Below, one piece after another: positions 27,120 through 35,653 of a stretch of DNA of 64,000 nt. The first letter of the stretch is position 1. Every line of letters starts with the position of its first letter. The stretch is taken from NCBI RefSeq assembly GCF_003569005.1, contig NZ_BCUR01000001.1, positions 496,001-560,000 on the forward strand, given 5' to 3'. This stretch comes from Vibrio superstes (lineage in GTDB: Bacteria > Pseudomonadota > Gammaproteobacteria > Enterobacterales > Vibrionaceae). The translations under genes and the position numbers were made by a program. A model generated the notes under the pieces. It was given only the letters and a program-made list of their open reading frames with translations, did not search any database and was not told where the DNA came from.

Positions 27120-27302
27120 CTAATGATTATGTTGATGGTGATGCATGTGTGAATCAGATTGCTCGTGGCTATGGCACCCTGCAGCCATAGCATGCTCGGA
27201 AAAAGCATCTAATAAGGGTTGGCAGTGATGCAGTGCTATCAAGCTGATGACTAGAGCAAGAGTCCAGCGAGTAAGCTCAGCAAGTAATGATTGTGAAAAC
27301 AT
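27120..27302 (-). CDS. Small His-rich membrane-anchored protein
   Basis: A 60-residue product from the ATG at 27302; the frame extends 32 codons upstream but overlaps the divergent promoter region. It has one hydrophobic segment (WTLALVISLIALHH), then a Cys/His-rich tail with GCHSHEQSDSHMHHHQHNH. Such tails bind transition metals. It ends 8 bp before the MFS gene and is probably co-translated with it. No named family is recognised. The role, perhaps metal delivery or sensing for the MFS protein, is inference. Confidence 0.6.
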   Translation of the reverse strand: MFSQSLLAELTRWTLALVISLIALHHCQPLLDAFSEHAMAAGCHSHEQSDSHMHHHQHNH

Positions 27303-27465
27303 GTTCTTATGTCGTTTAGATTGAGGGCCCGAATAGTATAGAGGGGAGTTCCATGACACAAATGACAAAATGTGATTTAAATTATGCGTATTTTGCATGT
27401 ATTATCGGTTAACGTATCACTCACTTCGTGTTTCCACTATTATGGAAATGAAATCGGAGGAAACT

Positions 27466-27756
27466 ATGCAATTAGAACAAGTCGCAAAGGCACTAAAAGA
27501 ACTCGGCCACCCAACGAGGCTGTGTATCTATCAGTTGGTCGTTCGCGCAGGCCATAAGGGCATTCCCGTAGGCGATGTTCAACAGAGTCTGGATATCCCA
27601 GGTTCTACCCTATCTCATCATATATCCAACCTTACTTCTGCCAATTTAATTGAGCAGCGCCGTGAGGGGCGTACCCTATTTTGCGTTGCTCAATACGAAA
27701 ACCTACAAACAGTCATCGACTTTCTGCAAAAAGAATGTTGCATCGACGAGTGTTAA
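27466..27756 (+). CDS. arsR: ArsR-family metalloid-responsive repressor
   Basis: A 96-residue winged-helix repressor. The ATG at 27466 is chosen because CGGAGGAAACT precedes it; an upstream extension lacks a ribosome site. The helix-turn-helix is VGDVQQSLDIPGSTLSHHISNLTSANLI and the wing is RREGRTLFCVA. The C-terminus ends in ECCIDEC (C91, C92, C96). A Cys-Cys plus a third Cys at the C-terminus is the As(III)/organoarsenical site arrangement described for AfArsR-type repressors, not the N-terminal site of E. coli ArsR. It precedes an ArsP-type permease with a likely operator between them. Confidence 0.85.
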   Translation: MQLEQVAKALKELGHPTRLCIYQLVVRAGHKGIPVGDVQQSLDIPGSTLSHHISNLTSANLIEQRREGRTLFCVAQYENLQTVIDFLQKECCIDEC

Positions 27757-27786
27757 CTTCTTTGAATTCAATGCGTTAATTCTCAA

Positions 27787-27824
27787 CAAGCAAATATTTC
27801 GATAAAAGTCGAAATATTTGCTTG
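27787..27824. promoter_or_regulatory. Perfect 16-bp inverted repeat (candidate ArsR operator) over the arsP promoter
   Basis: CAAGCAAATATTTCGA and its exact reverse complement are separated by TAAAAG. The right arm overlaps a plausible -35 (TTGCAT, 27822-27827), which is 16 bp from a -10 TATAAT at 27844-27849, just upstream of the permease start at 27882. Its AT-rich arms and lack of a T run make it more like an operator than a terminator. Confidence 0.65.
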
Positions 27825-27849
27825 CATAAAATCTCCTCAAGCCTATAAT
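27822..27849 (+). promoter_or_regulatory. Putative sigma70 promoter of arsP
   Basis: TTGCAT, 16-bp spacer, then a consensus TATAAT. The start codon lies 32 bp downstream of the -10 box. Confidence 0.6.
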
Positions 27850-27881
27850 TCGACTATTCCAGAAATATAGAGAAAAAGATT

Positions 27882-28904
27882 ATGAACCCTGAATTAGTCA
27901 CAATGTTTAAAGAAGCAGGAAACATGTTCCTGTTTTTAGCCGCTGAGCTAACCATATTATTTTTAGCAATCAGCTATTTCGTTGGTGTATTACAGGAATA
28001 CATCACCCCAGCAAAAATTCAGTCCATACTGAGTTCAAAGAACGGTAAAGGTTATGTAGTGGCGGCACTACTTGGCTCTATTACTCCATTCTGCTCTTGC
28101 TCAACCATTCCTTTCTTGAAAGGTCTTCTTAGAGCACGTGCAGGCTTTGGCCCTATGATGGTATTCCTGTTTGCCAGTCCACTACTTAACCCTGTCATTA
28201 TTGGTCTGTTTGTAGTGACCTTTAGCTTGAAAGTAGCCGTTTTCTACTTCTTGATTGCGATGACTGTTTCTGTAGTCGCTGGCTTCTTGCTAGAGAAATT
28301 AGGCTTTGAGCGCTTTGTAAAACCAGAAGCTTATGAAGCAGTTGAAACCTCAGGTTGTGGCTCAGCGAAAAGCTCTTGCTCAGCAACCCCAGAGCAAAAA
28401 CCAGTTGCAACTAGCTGCTGTGACAGCGCTAAAGAGCCAGAAGTAAAAGTGACCACGCAATGTGATGGCACATTAGCAGCAACTACTGTTGAACCAAGCC
28501 GTTGGGTACGCATTTGGCACTCAACTTGGAAAGACTTTAAACAAGTACTTCCTTACCTATTGCTAGGTATCTTTATTGGCTCATTCATCTACGGTTTCAT
28601 TCCAACAGACCTAATCGCGAAATACGCAGGTGAAGGTAAATGGTATGCAATTCCAGTAGCAGCAGTGATCGGTATTCCTCTTTACATCCGGGCTGAGGCG
28701 GTAATCCCACTAAGTGCGGCACTGGTTCAAAAAGGGATGGCGTTAGGATCAGTAATGGCATTAATCATAGGTAGTGCAGGTGCAAGCTTAACAGAGGTTA
28801 TCTTACTTAAATCACTGTTCAAGGCTCCAATGATTGCAGCTTTCTTAACAGTAATCCTTGGCATGGCAATTGGTGCAGGCTTCCTATACAACTTCATGTT
28901 CTAA
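27882..28904 (+). CDS. arsP: ArsP/DUF318-family permease (organoarsenical or metal efflux)
   Basis: A 340-residue inner-membrane permease. Its first half has the TPFCSCSTIP motif (C71, C73) diagnostic of the ArsP/DUF318 family. A hydrophilic central loop (~160-205) is unusually Cys-rich (SGCGSAKSS, then TSCCDSAKEP, then a further Cys). The second half repeats the fold (IGIPLYIRAEAVIPLSAALVQKGM). ArsP proteins export trivalent organoarsenicals such as methylarsenite; other DUF318 members are linked to Cu/Zn. Its upstream ArsR with a C-terminal Cys triad favours arsenicals. A terminator follows. Confidence 0.82.
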   Translation: MNPELVTMFKEAGNMFLFLAAELTILFLAISYFVGVLQEYITPAKIQSILSSKNGKGYVVAALLGSITPFCSCSTIPFLKGLLRARAGFGPMMVFLFASPLLNPVIIGLFVVTFSLKVAVFYFLIAMTVSVVAGFLLEKLGFERFVKPEAYEAVETSGCGSAKSSCSATPEQKPVATSCCDSAKEPEVKVTTQCDGTLAATTVEPSRWVRIWHSTWKDFKQVLPYLLLGIFIGSFIYGFIPTDLIAKYAGEGKWYAIPVAAVIGIPLYIRAEAVIPLSAALVQKGMALGSVMALIIGSAGASLTEVILLKSLFKAPMIAAFLTVILGMAIGAGFLYNFMF

Positions 28905-28943
28905 AAGAAACGGCCAAGCCATTACACTTTCTTGTAATAATCA

Positions 28944-28974
28944 TAAAGGAGCTCAACATGAGCTCCTTTATTTT
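28944..28974 (+). terminator. Terminator of arsP
   Basis: An 11-bp perfect stem, TAAAGGAGCTC / GAGCTCCTTTA, loop AACAT, followed by TTTTG. Confidence 0.88.
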
Positions 28975-29496
28975 GTTGAGGATTAACTTAAAGAAGCGCC
29001 ATAGGAATAGCCAAAAGGTATGTTTAGCTAGCGAACTTTTGTCCAAAAGTGTCACAAGTGATAATTAAAGGAAGTAACATCCCTTGATTGTTATTTGGCC
29101 CCATGCTCTTGTAAGCACGCGGCACTTAATGGAGGATTAATTTGGGAAGTTACGAATCAGTTTGTAGCAAATGCTGCTGTTATTTGCTTATTTTCTGAGA
29201 ACGTCCGTGATGTAATGTTTTATGCTCGTGAAACGTTACACGATTTACGATGCAAACGAATTGTTTCAGTTACATACTTTAGTGATGCAGATCGTATATT
29301 TTAGTGCGCAAAATATTTCCCTTCGAAATTCTGCAACCAAGTAGTTGAAAATAAAGCACTTATTCTTAAGTTTGTTTTTTGACCATAAAAAGAAAATTCG
29401 CTGTGAAGCCCTTCAATATTTTCTTTTGTTTCAAACCCTATAATTTTTCTGCCCCCAAAACACATTCCAAATAAAATAATAAATCGGAAAATTATA
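28975..29496. other. Intergenic region upstream of the porin; possible LacI-type operator
   Basis: No convincing gene is seen; the only open frame (TTG start at 29095, 69 codons) resembles nothing known. GTGAAACGTTACAC at 29228-29241 is a near-palindrome centred on CG, the style of LacI-family operators. A LacI-family gene lies just past the porin. The last 200 bp are AT-rich and probably hold the porin promoter and leader. Confidence 0.4.
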
Positions 29497-30798
29497 ATGA
29501 AACAATTTAAGTACTTACCTGTCTCTTTGGCGGTAACCGCAACGTTATCTGCAGCGCCTTCTCTCGCTGACGCAGAATTAGAGGAATTAAAACAACGCTT
29601 AGCGATTCTAGAAGAAAAACAAACTTCAGAGTACGTAGATGATCAGCAACCACAAGTACTATCTTCAGAGAGCGAAGTCCCGTTAGGAGTTGTATTTACC
29701 GGTTATGCTCGTTATGGCATGGCGTATGGAGCTGATGATGCAACACTTGTATCGACAGATGGTTCCTTGAACAGCAATGCAACCGGTCGTCTAGGCAACG
29801 AAGGAAACGGTGGAGAGTTCCAGTTTGGTAAATTCTTCCAAAACGATAGTGGTGCTATCTGGGATGTACAGGTAATGCTAGAACATTGGCAAGGTGATGC
29901 TGATGGTGACGCTATAGGTCTGAAAAAATTCTATGCTGGTGCGACGAACTTATTTGAATCTCAGCAAGATTTGTATGTTTGGGCTGGTCGTGACTTTCAT
30001 CAACGTCCTGCAACAGACCTAAACGATTATTTTTGGATGATGCACGATGGCCAAGGTGGTGGTTTCTATAACCTTGATCTTGGTGGCGTGATGTTTGATA
30101 TGTCTGTGGTCGGTCAGGTTGATGGAGCTTCAACTAACGATAATGGGCGCTACGCGGTGACTTCTAAGCTTCATAGCATGTCTTTGGGCGCGGCTGATTT
30201 CAGCTTATTCGCGAACTACGGTTTTACGTCAGAAGATGATCTCGAAAATACAACGGAGAAAGGTTGGACAGTCGATGCGGCAAACAGTGCTTACCAACTT
30301 GCTGGTCAAGTAAGCATGTACGATCAGAACTTTATTGTGCGTTACTCAAACAATGCATTAGACAGTGTTTTTGATCTTGCTGAAGATCAAACGGCACTTT
30401 TGTTCAGTTTTGATGGCAGATATTCAGTAACTAACCAAGTCGGTATCGAATACCTAGCCGCGTACCAGACAATCGAAGGGAAAGATGTTGATGATCGTGC
30501 AAACGCTAACATTATCGTACGCCCAACCTATGCATGGAATGATACACATTCTACTTGGCTAGAGATGGGCTACAGCGTTGTTGAATTTGATGACTATGAT
30601 GCAACAAACTCCTCTTGGAAAACGACCCTGTCTCAAAATATTGCATTTGGCGATATGGGGACCGCACGCCCAATGCTTCGTTTCTACGCAACCGTTGGTA
30701 ACTCGGACAACGAGCATACAGTCAATGATTATGATCCAACCTATGTTAGAGATGAAGACACTGTGACTGTTGGTGCAATGTTTGAAGCTTGGTGGTAA
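29497..30798 (+). CDS. LamB-type carbohydrate porin
   Basis: A 433-residue outer-membrane protein. It has a signal peptide (residues 1-26, ending SLADA), then a short coiled-coil stretch (ELEELKQRLAILEEKQ), then a beta-barrel of the maltoporin/ScrY kind. LamB-type sections include GYARYGMAYG, RLGNEGNGGEFQFGK, WAGRDFHQRPATDLNDYFWMM and GGGFYNLDLGG. It ends in an aromatic residue (EAWW), as barrel proteins do. It should admit oligosaccharides across the outer membrane. The coiled-coil start resembles sucrose porin ScrY more than LamB. Its sugar is unknown. It is monocistronic between intergenic regions, with a terminator after it and a LacI-type gene next. Confidence 0.88.
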   Translation: MKQFKYLPVSLAVTATLSAAPSLADAELEELKQRLAILEEKQTSEYVDDQQPQVLSSESEVPLGVVFTGYARYGMAYGADDATLVSTDGSLNSNATGRLGNEGNGGEFQFGKFFQNDSGAIWDVQVMLEHWQGDADGDAIGLKKFYAGATNLFESQQDLYVWAGRDFHQRPATDLNDYFWMMHDGQGGGFYNLDLGGVMFDMSVVGQVDGASTNDNGRYAVTSKLHSMSLGAADFSLFANYGFTSEDDLENTTEKGWTVDAANSAYQLAGQVSMYDQNFIVRYSNNALDSVFDLAEDQTALLFSFDGRYSVTNQVGIEYLAAYQTIEGKDVDDRANANIIVRPTYAWNDTHSTWLEMGYSVVEFDDYDATNSSWKTTLSQNIAFGDMGTARPMLRFYATVGNSDNEHTVNDYDPTYVRDEDTVTVGAMFEAWW

Positions 30799-30858
30799 TA
30801 CATCATTGATGGCATGTAGAATTAAAAAATAATGTATTGCCTCTATTGATTACGAACT

Positions 30859-30898
30859 AAAAAGTGGCCATGACGAGACTCGTCATAGCCACTTTTTG
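30859..30898 (+). terminator. Terminator of the porin gene
   Basis: A long stem, AAAAGTGGCCATGACGAG / CTCGTCATAGCCACTTTT, with one mismatch, a 3-nt loop (ACT... region) and a T run. Confidence 0.85.
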
Positions 30899-31100
30899 TT
30901 TCGGATGACGGACATTAGATCCCCTTGATTAACTGTTACATTTTCTTACTTTGGGGGGAATGAACTTGTGGTGATTTAATCAGTCATATTCACTATTAGC
31001 GCGCGCGAACTGTGGTTTAATCGATTGGATCATTAGTCACTTAGGAATAAAAGCGCCTTAACAATGGATGCGTTTTCAATTTGACTGAGATTAAGATTTT

Positions 31101-32108
31101 ATGGCGACAATTAGAGATGTTTCAAAGCGAGCTGGCGTATCTGCGGCAACGGTTTCCAGAGTAATCAATGGTAACGGTCGTGTATGTCATGACAAAAAGC
31201 TTAAAGTTGAAAAAGCGATAAAAGAACTCGACTATAAGCGAGGGTTTACTAATTTTTCCCATCGTTTGAATCGTAATGGAAGTATTGGCATTGTTGTCCC
31301 TGAGTTGGGCGGGCCAATCTATTCAAAGCTTTTTCAATCAGTAGAACAAGGTTTTCGTCAGTTTGGCTATCATATCGTCGCGACCTCGGGAACCGATAAT
31401 ACGGACAAACAAAGAGAATCCGTAGAGTACCTTTTGAGTCGTCGCGTCGACGCAATAATATTAGGTAACTTAGAAGTAGATGATGAATTTTTAATGGAAC
31501 TTGATGAACGTGGAGTCCCATTGGTTATTCTGAATCGCTATGTTCCAGAGCTTGCTGATAGTTGTATTAGCGTTGATCATCAATTTGGCGGACGCACGGC
31601 TACACAGTATCTGTTGAATCACGGCCATAGTCACATCGCATGCATCCCAGGCCCGCAATATAAAGCTGGAGCCAGAGCTAGATTCCAAGGCTATAAAGAC
31701 GCTTTGGCTGAAGCTAATATTGAGTACGTTAATGAACTAGTGTGCGAGGGGGATTACGTTGAGGCCTCCGGTGCAAAGGCCATGGAAAGAATAATAAACA
31801 GAGAAAAACCATTTACCGCAGTATTTGCCTCAAATGACCGTATGGCGTTTGGTGCAATGCAAACGTTGCGAAAACATAATATTTCAGTGCCTGAACAAGT
31901 CTCTTTAGTGGGCTTTGATAACTGGGATTTCAATCGATATATCAGCCCAGGCTTAACTACGGTCCACATGCCCATTGAACAAATGGCGACAGAAGCGGTT
32001 CAACTCGTGATGCAAAAGCTGAACAAAATGCCTTCTAGTGTTGAGTCTAATCTCATACCTAAACTTATTATCAGGGACTCTGTACAGTTGGTAGCGACAG
32101 ACAACTAA
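31101..32108 (+). CDS. LacI-family transcriptional regulator
   Basis: A 335-residue repressor. It has an N-terminal LacI helix-turn-helix (IRDVSKRAGVSAATVSRVINGNG), a hinge helix near residue 50, and a periplasmic-binding-like ligand domain (IGIVVPELGGPIYSKLFQSVEQGF, AIILGNLE, VFASNDRMAFGAMQTLRKHNISVPEQVSLVGFDN). It probably senses a sugar or sugar phosphate. It lies 302 bp after the porin in the same direction and is the natural candidate regulator of it. An AATCGATT palindrome at 31019-31026 upstream could be autoregulatory. The effector is unknown. Confidence 0.88.
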   Translation: MATIRDVSKRAGVSAATVSRVINGNGRVCHDKKLKVEKAIKELDYKRGFTNFSHRLNRNGSIGIVVPELGGPIYSKLFQSVEQGFRQFGYHIVATSGTDNTDKQRESVEYLLSRRVDAIILGNLEVDDEFLMELDERGVPLVILNRYVPELADSCISVDHQFGGRTATQYLLNHGHSHIACIPGPQYKAGARARFQGYKDALAEANIEYVNELVCEGDYVEASGAKAMERIINREKPFTAVFASNDRMAFGAMQTLRKHNISVPEQVSLVGFDNWDFNRYISPGLTTVHMPIEQMATEAVQLVMQKLNKMPSSVESNLIPKLIIRDSVQLVATDN

Positions 32109-32499
32109 CGCCAAATTCGAGCTAATCGGTATCGGTCTTTTTTGGCTCTTCGACGTTTAGTGTCGATTTATAAGTTAAGGGGACGTCAGGTCGAAGATCG
32201 CTCTAGAATAAATAATTGTTCCAGAAAAAGGACCTCAGATACCCCCGAATTCAACTCCATATTAAAGCGTTCATATAAATAAATTCACAGCAAAAATCTA
32301 GGCTGCCTTGTCCAAACAACTTTACTATCTATTGCGTTAAAACAAATGCATCATTCTGGCCTGGAGCAAGAACCGCAGTAAGTATGATGTTTGAGTTAGA
32401 CATTTTTAAGACTCTAACTTTCATCAGCATGACGCTGTGGGTATTGTCATCCAGTTGTGGCACTGTAGGATGGTTGGAAGCATAAATTTTAACTCAGGG
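32109..32499. other. Intergenic region between the LacI and DMT genes
   Basis: No supported gene. A 33-codon open frame at 32384-32485 with one hydrophobic stretch lacks a good ribosome site and overlaps the possible upstream extension of the DMT gene. Confidence 0.35.
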
Positions 32500-33381
32500 A
32501 TGAACGTGAGCTGGATACTCTTTACCTTTATTGCCGCCTTTAGTCAGTCATGGCGTAACGCCTTTCAAAGCCAGCTTAGTAAGACACTAAATGTGACGGG
32601 AGTTACCCTAGCCCGCTTTCTTTGGGCAAGTCCCCTTGCACTCATTTACCTTGTTTCGCTCTATCAATGGCAGCCGGTAGAGCTACCAACCTTCTCCGGG
32701 CAGTCTTGGTTCTTTTTGATTGGTGCATCCGTTATGCAGATCATTGCCACCGCACTTATGGTGGTGCTGTTTAAGCAGAAGAACTTTGCCATTGGTGCAG
32801 GGCTGGCTAAATCAGAGGCACCCGTTTCTGCATTTTTAGGGGTATTATTTTTTGGTACTAGCTTGACGCTACTTGGCTGGGTTGGGGTGTTAGTCGGTGG
32901 TGTTGCCGTGCTAATTCTCAGCTGCCCGCAAGGGTTTAGAAGCATCTCATTGAACACTGCGGCCTTAGGTTTAGCCTGTAGTAGCGCCTTTGCCTTAACC
33001 TCACTTTGGATTAGAGAGGCTAGCCTTAGCCTGCAATTGCCGTTTCCTCACCGAGCAGCTTGGGTGTTGTTTATCGTCATATTAATGCAGACCGTCATCT
33101 TAACTGCCTATTTACTCGTCAAGGACCGACAAACTCTAAAGCAGATGATGAGCAAACCAAAACTGGTGATCATGACCAGCGTGGCAAGCTTTGTCGGGTC
33201 TTTTGGGTGGTTTAGTGCTATGTCTCTACAAGCTGTGCCTTATGTCAAAACACTGGGTCAGGTCGAAATATTCTTCACCTTGCTTGTGTCCTATTTCTAC
33301 CTAAAAGAGAGTATTCCTAAAAAGGATATATTCGCTCTCGTCTTGGTTGGTATTGCTGCAGGCCTTGTTATGTGGCAATAG
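32500..33381 (+). CDS. EamA/DMT-family transporter
   Basis: A ten-helix drug/metabolite transporter of 293 residues if started at MNVSWILFTFIAAFSQSW (32500), which begins directly in the first membrane helix. The frame is open back to a GTG at 32437, so the start is uncertain, and no candidate has a well-spaced ribosome site. The two EamA halves are seen as ILFTFIAAFSQSWRNAFQSQLSK and AALGLACSSAFALTSLWIREASL, with the closing helix QVEIFFTLLVSYFYLKESIPKKDIFALVLVGIAAGLV. It may export or import small metabolites; the substrate is unknown. Confidence 0.8.
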   Translation: MNVSWILFTFIAAFSQSWRNAFQSQLSKTLNVTGVTLARFLWASPLALIYLVSLYQWQPVELPTFSGQSWFFLIGASVMQIIATALMVVLFKQKNFAIGAGLAKSEAPVSAFLGVLFFGTSLTLLGWVGVLVGGVAVLILSCPQGFRSISLNTAALGLACSSAFALTSLWIREASLSLQLPFPHRAAWVLFIVILMQTVILTAYLLVKDRQTLKQMMSKPKLVIMTSVASFVGSFGWFSAMSLQAVPYVKTLGQVEIFFTLLVSYFYLKESIPKKDIFALVLVGIAAGLVMWQ

Positions 33382-33413
33382 GTTTCAAACCAAAGTAACG
33401 AATAGACTAAGCA

Positions 33414-34154
33414 CTAAGACTCCTGCATAAACCGGCGGGTCATCTGTACTTCTTGTTGCTCCATAAACTCCATCGCAGATTGCATGTGACGTTTCATGAT
33501 CAAGCCTGCTTTTTCGCCATTCCCTACTTGTAGGGCGCTCAAGAGTTCAAGATGGCTGTCTAGTCCATTTTTCCACAACTGATAGTTTTTAGGTTGGTAC
33601 AGACGTTTATAAATGGTTAAGTCTGAAAGCATTTGTGCTGTGAAACGAATCACTAGTTTTAGCAATTCGTTGTTCGAGTAATCTGCCAGCATTCTATGAA
33701 ACTCTAATGATTCAATGTGGTGCTGGCGTTCTTGCTCAGTATCTTCTGGAGGCAGTGCGTATTTTTGGATTTGCTGACGCAGATTTGCTAGCTGTTCCTT
33801 ACTCAGGGTACCCGCTAAATCCTCCACCAGCGCTGGCTCCAATGCTATCCGCATTTGATAGAGATCTTTAATAGAAGTCTCTTTGAAAAACAGATAGTTA
33901 CTGAGTATTACATTGATCCTAGATTCAGGTACTTCATTAACAAACGCACCGCCTTTTGGACCTGTCTTGGTAGCAATCAAGCCCTGAGCCTCAAGCATTC
34001 TCATGCTCTCTCGAACCGTACTCTTTGAGGCATCAAAATACTCAATCATCTCCACTTCGCTCGGCAAGCGATCACCTGGCAATAATTTGTGTTCCATTAT
34101 CCAGTCTTTTATCGCTAAAGCGACCCGCTCGGTTCGGCGTGTTTTATTCGTCAA
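33414..34154 (-). CDS. GntR/FadR-family (FCD) regulator
   Basis: A 246-residue regulator. It has an N-terminal GntR winged helix (LLPGDRLPSEVEMIEYFDASKSTVRESMRMLEAQGLI) and a C-terminal all-helical FCD domain (LYQMRIALEPALVEDLAGTL, EFHRMLADYSNNELLKLVI, DSHLELLSALQVGNGEKAGLIMKRHM). FCD members usually bind a small acid through a metal. It is divergent from the M20 amidohydrolase/YfcC/DUF1028 genes, and two TTATCATGATAA-type palindromes lie between, so it probably controls both directions. Confidence 0.88.
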   Translation of the reverse strand: MTNKTRRTERVALAIKDWIMEHKLLPGDRLPSEVEMIEYFDASKSTVRESMRMLEAQGLIATKTGPKGGAFVNEVPESRINVILSNYLFFKETSIKDLYQMRIALEPALVEDLAGTLSKEQLANLRQQIQKYALPPEDTEQERQHHIESLEFHRMLADYSNNELLKLVIRFTAQMLSDLTIYKRLYQPKNYQLWKNGLDSHLELLSALQVGNGEKAGLIMKRHMQSAMEFMEQQEVQMTRRFMQES

Positions 34155-34274
34155 TGCCCCAGTTCCTGTAGCGTTTTTTTGTTTGATTTACAGCAGTTTA
34201 CCCTACTGAATTCCTGTGTTGTATCCGTGTATGACAAAAAACATCAAACGAGTGAATTTTAAGCATAGATTGCA

Positions 34275-34320
34275 TTTATCATGATAAATAGGTAGTTTAT
34301 TGATTAATTATCATGATAAA
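34275..34320. promoter_or_regulatory. Paired palindromes, candidate GntR/FCD operators
   Basis: TTTATCATGATAAA (34275-34288) and ATTATCATGATAAA (34307-34320) have centres 32 bp apart, about three helical turns. They lie in the 198-bp divergent region between the FCD regulator and the amidohydrolase. Confidence 0.65.
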
Positions 34321-34352
34321 CCGCATAATTACTACCACACAAGGAACGAAAA

Positions 34353-35588
34353 GTGACCATAGAATCAACCTCTCAATTAGCGTGGCAATGGCTTGAAGAA
34401 TTAGCTCAATGCAGTGAAACCGCTGAACCAGATCGTGAAGGCGTCACTCGCTTGTGTGCAACGAAAGAGCACACTCAAGCACTCGAACTCCTAACAGGTT
34501 ACATGCAGCAATCTGGGATGACGACCCACATCAACAACGCAGGTAATTTGATTGGTCGCTACTCAAGTCAGACTCCAAATGCTAAGACTCTAATCTTTGG
34601 TTCCCATCAAGATACCGTGCCTAATGGTGGTAAATACGATGGTATTCTCGGTGTGGTTTTGCCTATAGCCTTGGTGCATTATTTCAACCAACAAGGTACT
34701 CAGCTACCATACAATATCGATGTCATCGCCTTTAGTGATGAAGAAGGGACTCGTTTCCAATCAACCTTGCTTGGCTCTAAAGCTATTGCTGGTACGTTTG
34801 AGCCTTCAATGCTAGATAGCACGGATCGAGATGGAGTTTCATTGCAACAAGCATTAACTGATTTTGGTTGTCAGCCAGAGCTAATTCATGATGATGCCTA
34901 CAGCAAAGAAGACGTCATTGGCTTTGTTGAGGTACATATCGAGCAAGGGCCTCAGTTAGAATCCGCAGGTCTTCCTGTTGGCGTTGTTTCAGCAATCACA
35001 GGTATTGAACGCCACACTCTTAGTATTGTTGGCAAGGCTGGGCATGCCGGTACAGTCCCAATGAACGCACGACAAGATGCACTGGTGGGAGCCGCTCAAG
35101 TAATCTCCTCATTTGATGCGCTTTGTAAGAGCGACAAAGATCTCGTGGGCGTGGTTGGTAAGATAAGTAACTTCCCAAATGGAGTGAATGTCATCCCTCA
35201 GCAGACAGACATCACCATAGAATTACGCTCTCCTATTGATAGTAAGCGCGTTCAAGCTAGAGAGCAGTTACTCTCACAAATTGATACCACACTGAACGCA
35301 CTAAACCTGAATTACACACATTCACAAACCTACGAACAACAAGCAGTAACCTGCTCAGAGGAACTGTCTCAGCGCTTAGTTCAATCGATTGAATCCTGTG
35401 GCATTGCAAGCAAGGTAATGTTCAGTGGTGCTGGACATGATGGTTTAGCCATGTGCGAACTGACCGATATCGCCATGCTATTTGTGCGCTGTAAGGATGG
35501 CGTCAGCCATCACCCAGACGAGTCAATTCTGCAACAAGACCTATTGGTCTCGCTTCAAGTTCTGGAGCATTTTTGCCAATCAGTTTAA
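34353..35588 (+). CDS. M20-family Zn amidohydrolase (allantoate amidohydrolase/N-carbamoylase type)
   Basis: A 411-residue cytosolic metallo-amidohydrolase of the AllC/HyuC/beta-ureidopropionase group. Metal ligand motifs are GSHQDTVPNGGKYDG (His, Asp), FSDEEGTRF (Glu), VEVHIEQGPQLE (His) and GAGHDGLAM (His). It starts with GTG at 34353, preceded by AAGGA. Family members hydrolyse N-carbamoyl or ureido groups, releasing ammonia and CO2. It is followed by a YfcC carrier and a DUF1028 protein in one direction. A paralogue of nearly equal length lies at 38658-39899. The exact substrate is not determinable. Confidence 0.85.
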   Translation: MTIESTSQLAWQWLEELAQCSETAEPDREGVTRLCATKEHTQALELLTGYMQQSGMTTHINNAGNLIGRYSSQTPNAKTLIFGSHQDTVPNGGKYDGILGVVLPIALVHYFNQQGTQLPYNIDVIAFSDEEGTRFQSTLLGSKAIAGTFEPSMLDSTDRDGVSLQQALTDFGCQPELIHDDAYSKEDVIGFVEVHIEQGPQLESAGLPVGVVSAITGIERHTLSIVGKAGHAGTVPMNARQDALVGAAQVISSFDALCKSDKDLVGVVGKISNFPNGVNVIPQQTDITIELRSPIDSKRVQAREQLLSQIDTTLNALNLNYTHSQTYEQQAVTCSEELSQRLVQSIESCGIASKVMFSGAGHDGLAMCELTDIAMLFVRCKDGVSHHPDESILQQDLLVSLQVLEHFCQSV

Positions 35589-35653
35589 TTATTCGCGTTT
35601 AACTTTAAGGCTAGGCCTTCAGTTTCAACTACTGTTTATGGAGATATTGGGAC

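Noticed and set aside
27787..27824. Inverted repeat as an arsR terminator
   Set aside because: Arms are AT-rich with no T run and overlap a strong promoter for the next gene, so an operator is more likely; a dual role is not excluded.
29095..29304. 69-codon plus-strand frame upstream of the porin
   Set aside because: TTG start, no recognisable motifs, in AT-rich regulatory sequence.
32384..32485. 33-codon frame with a hydrophobic stretch (small membrane peptide or lipoprotein)
   Set aside because: No good ribosome site, and the Cys context does not fit a lipobox.
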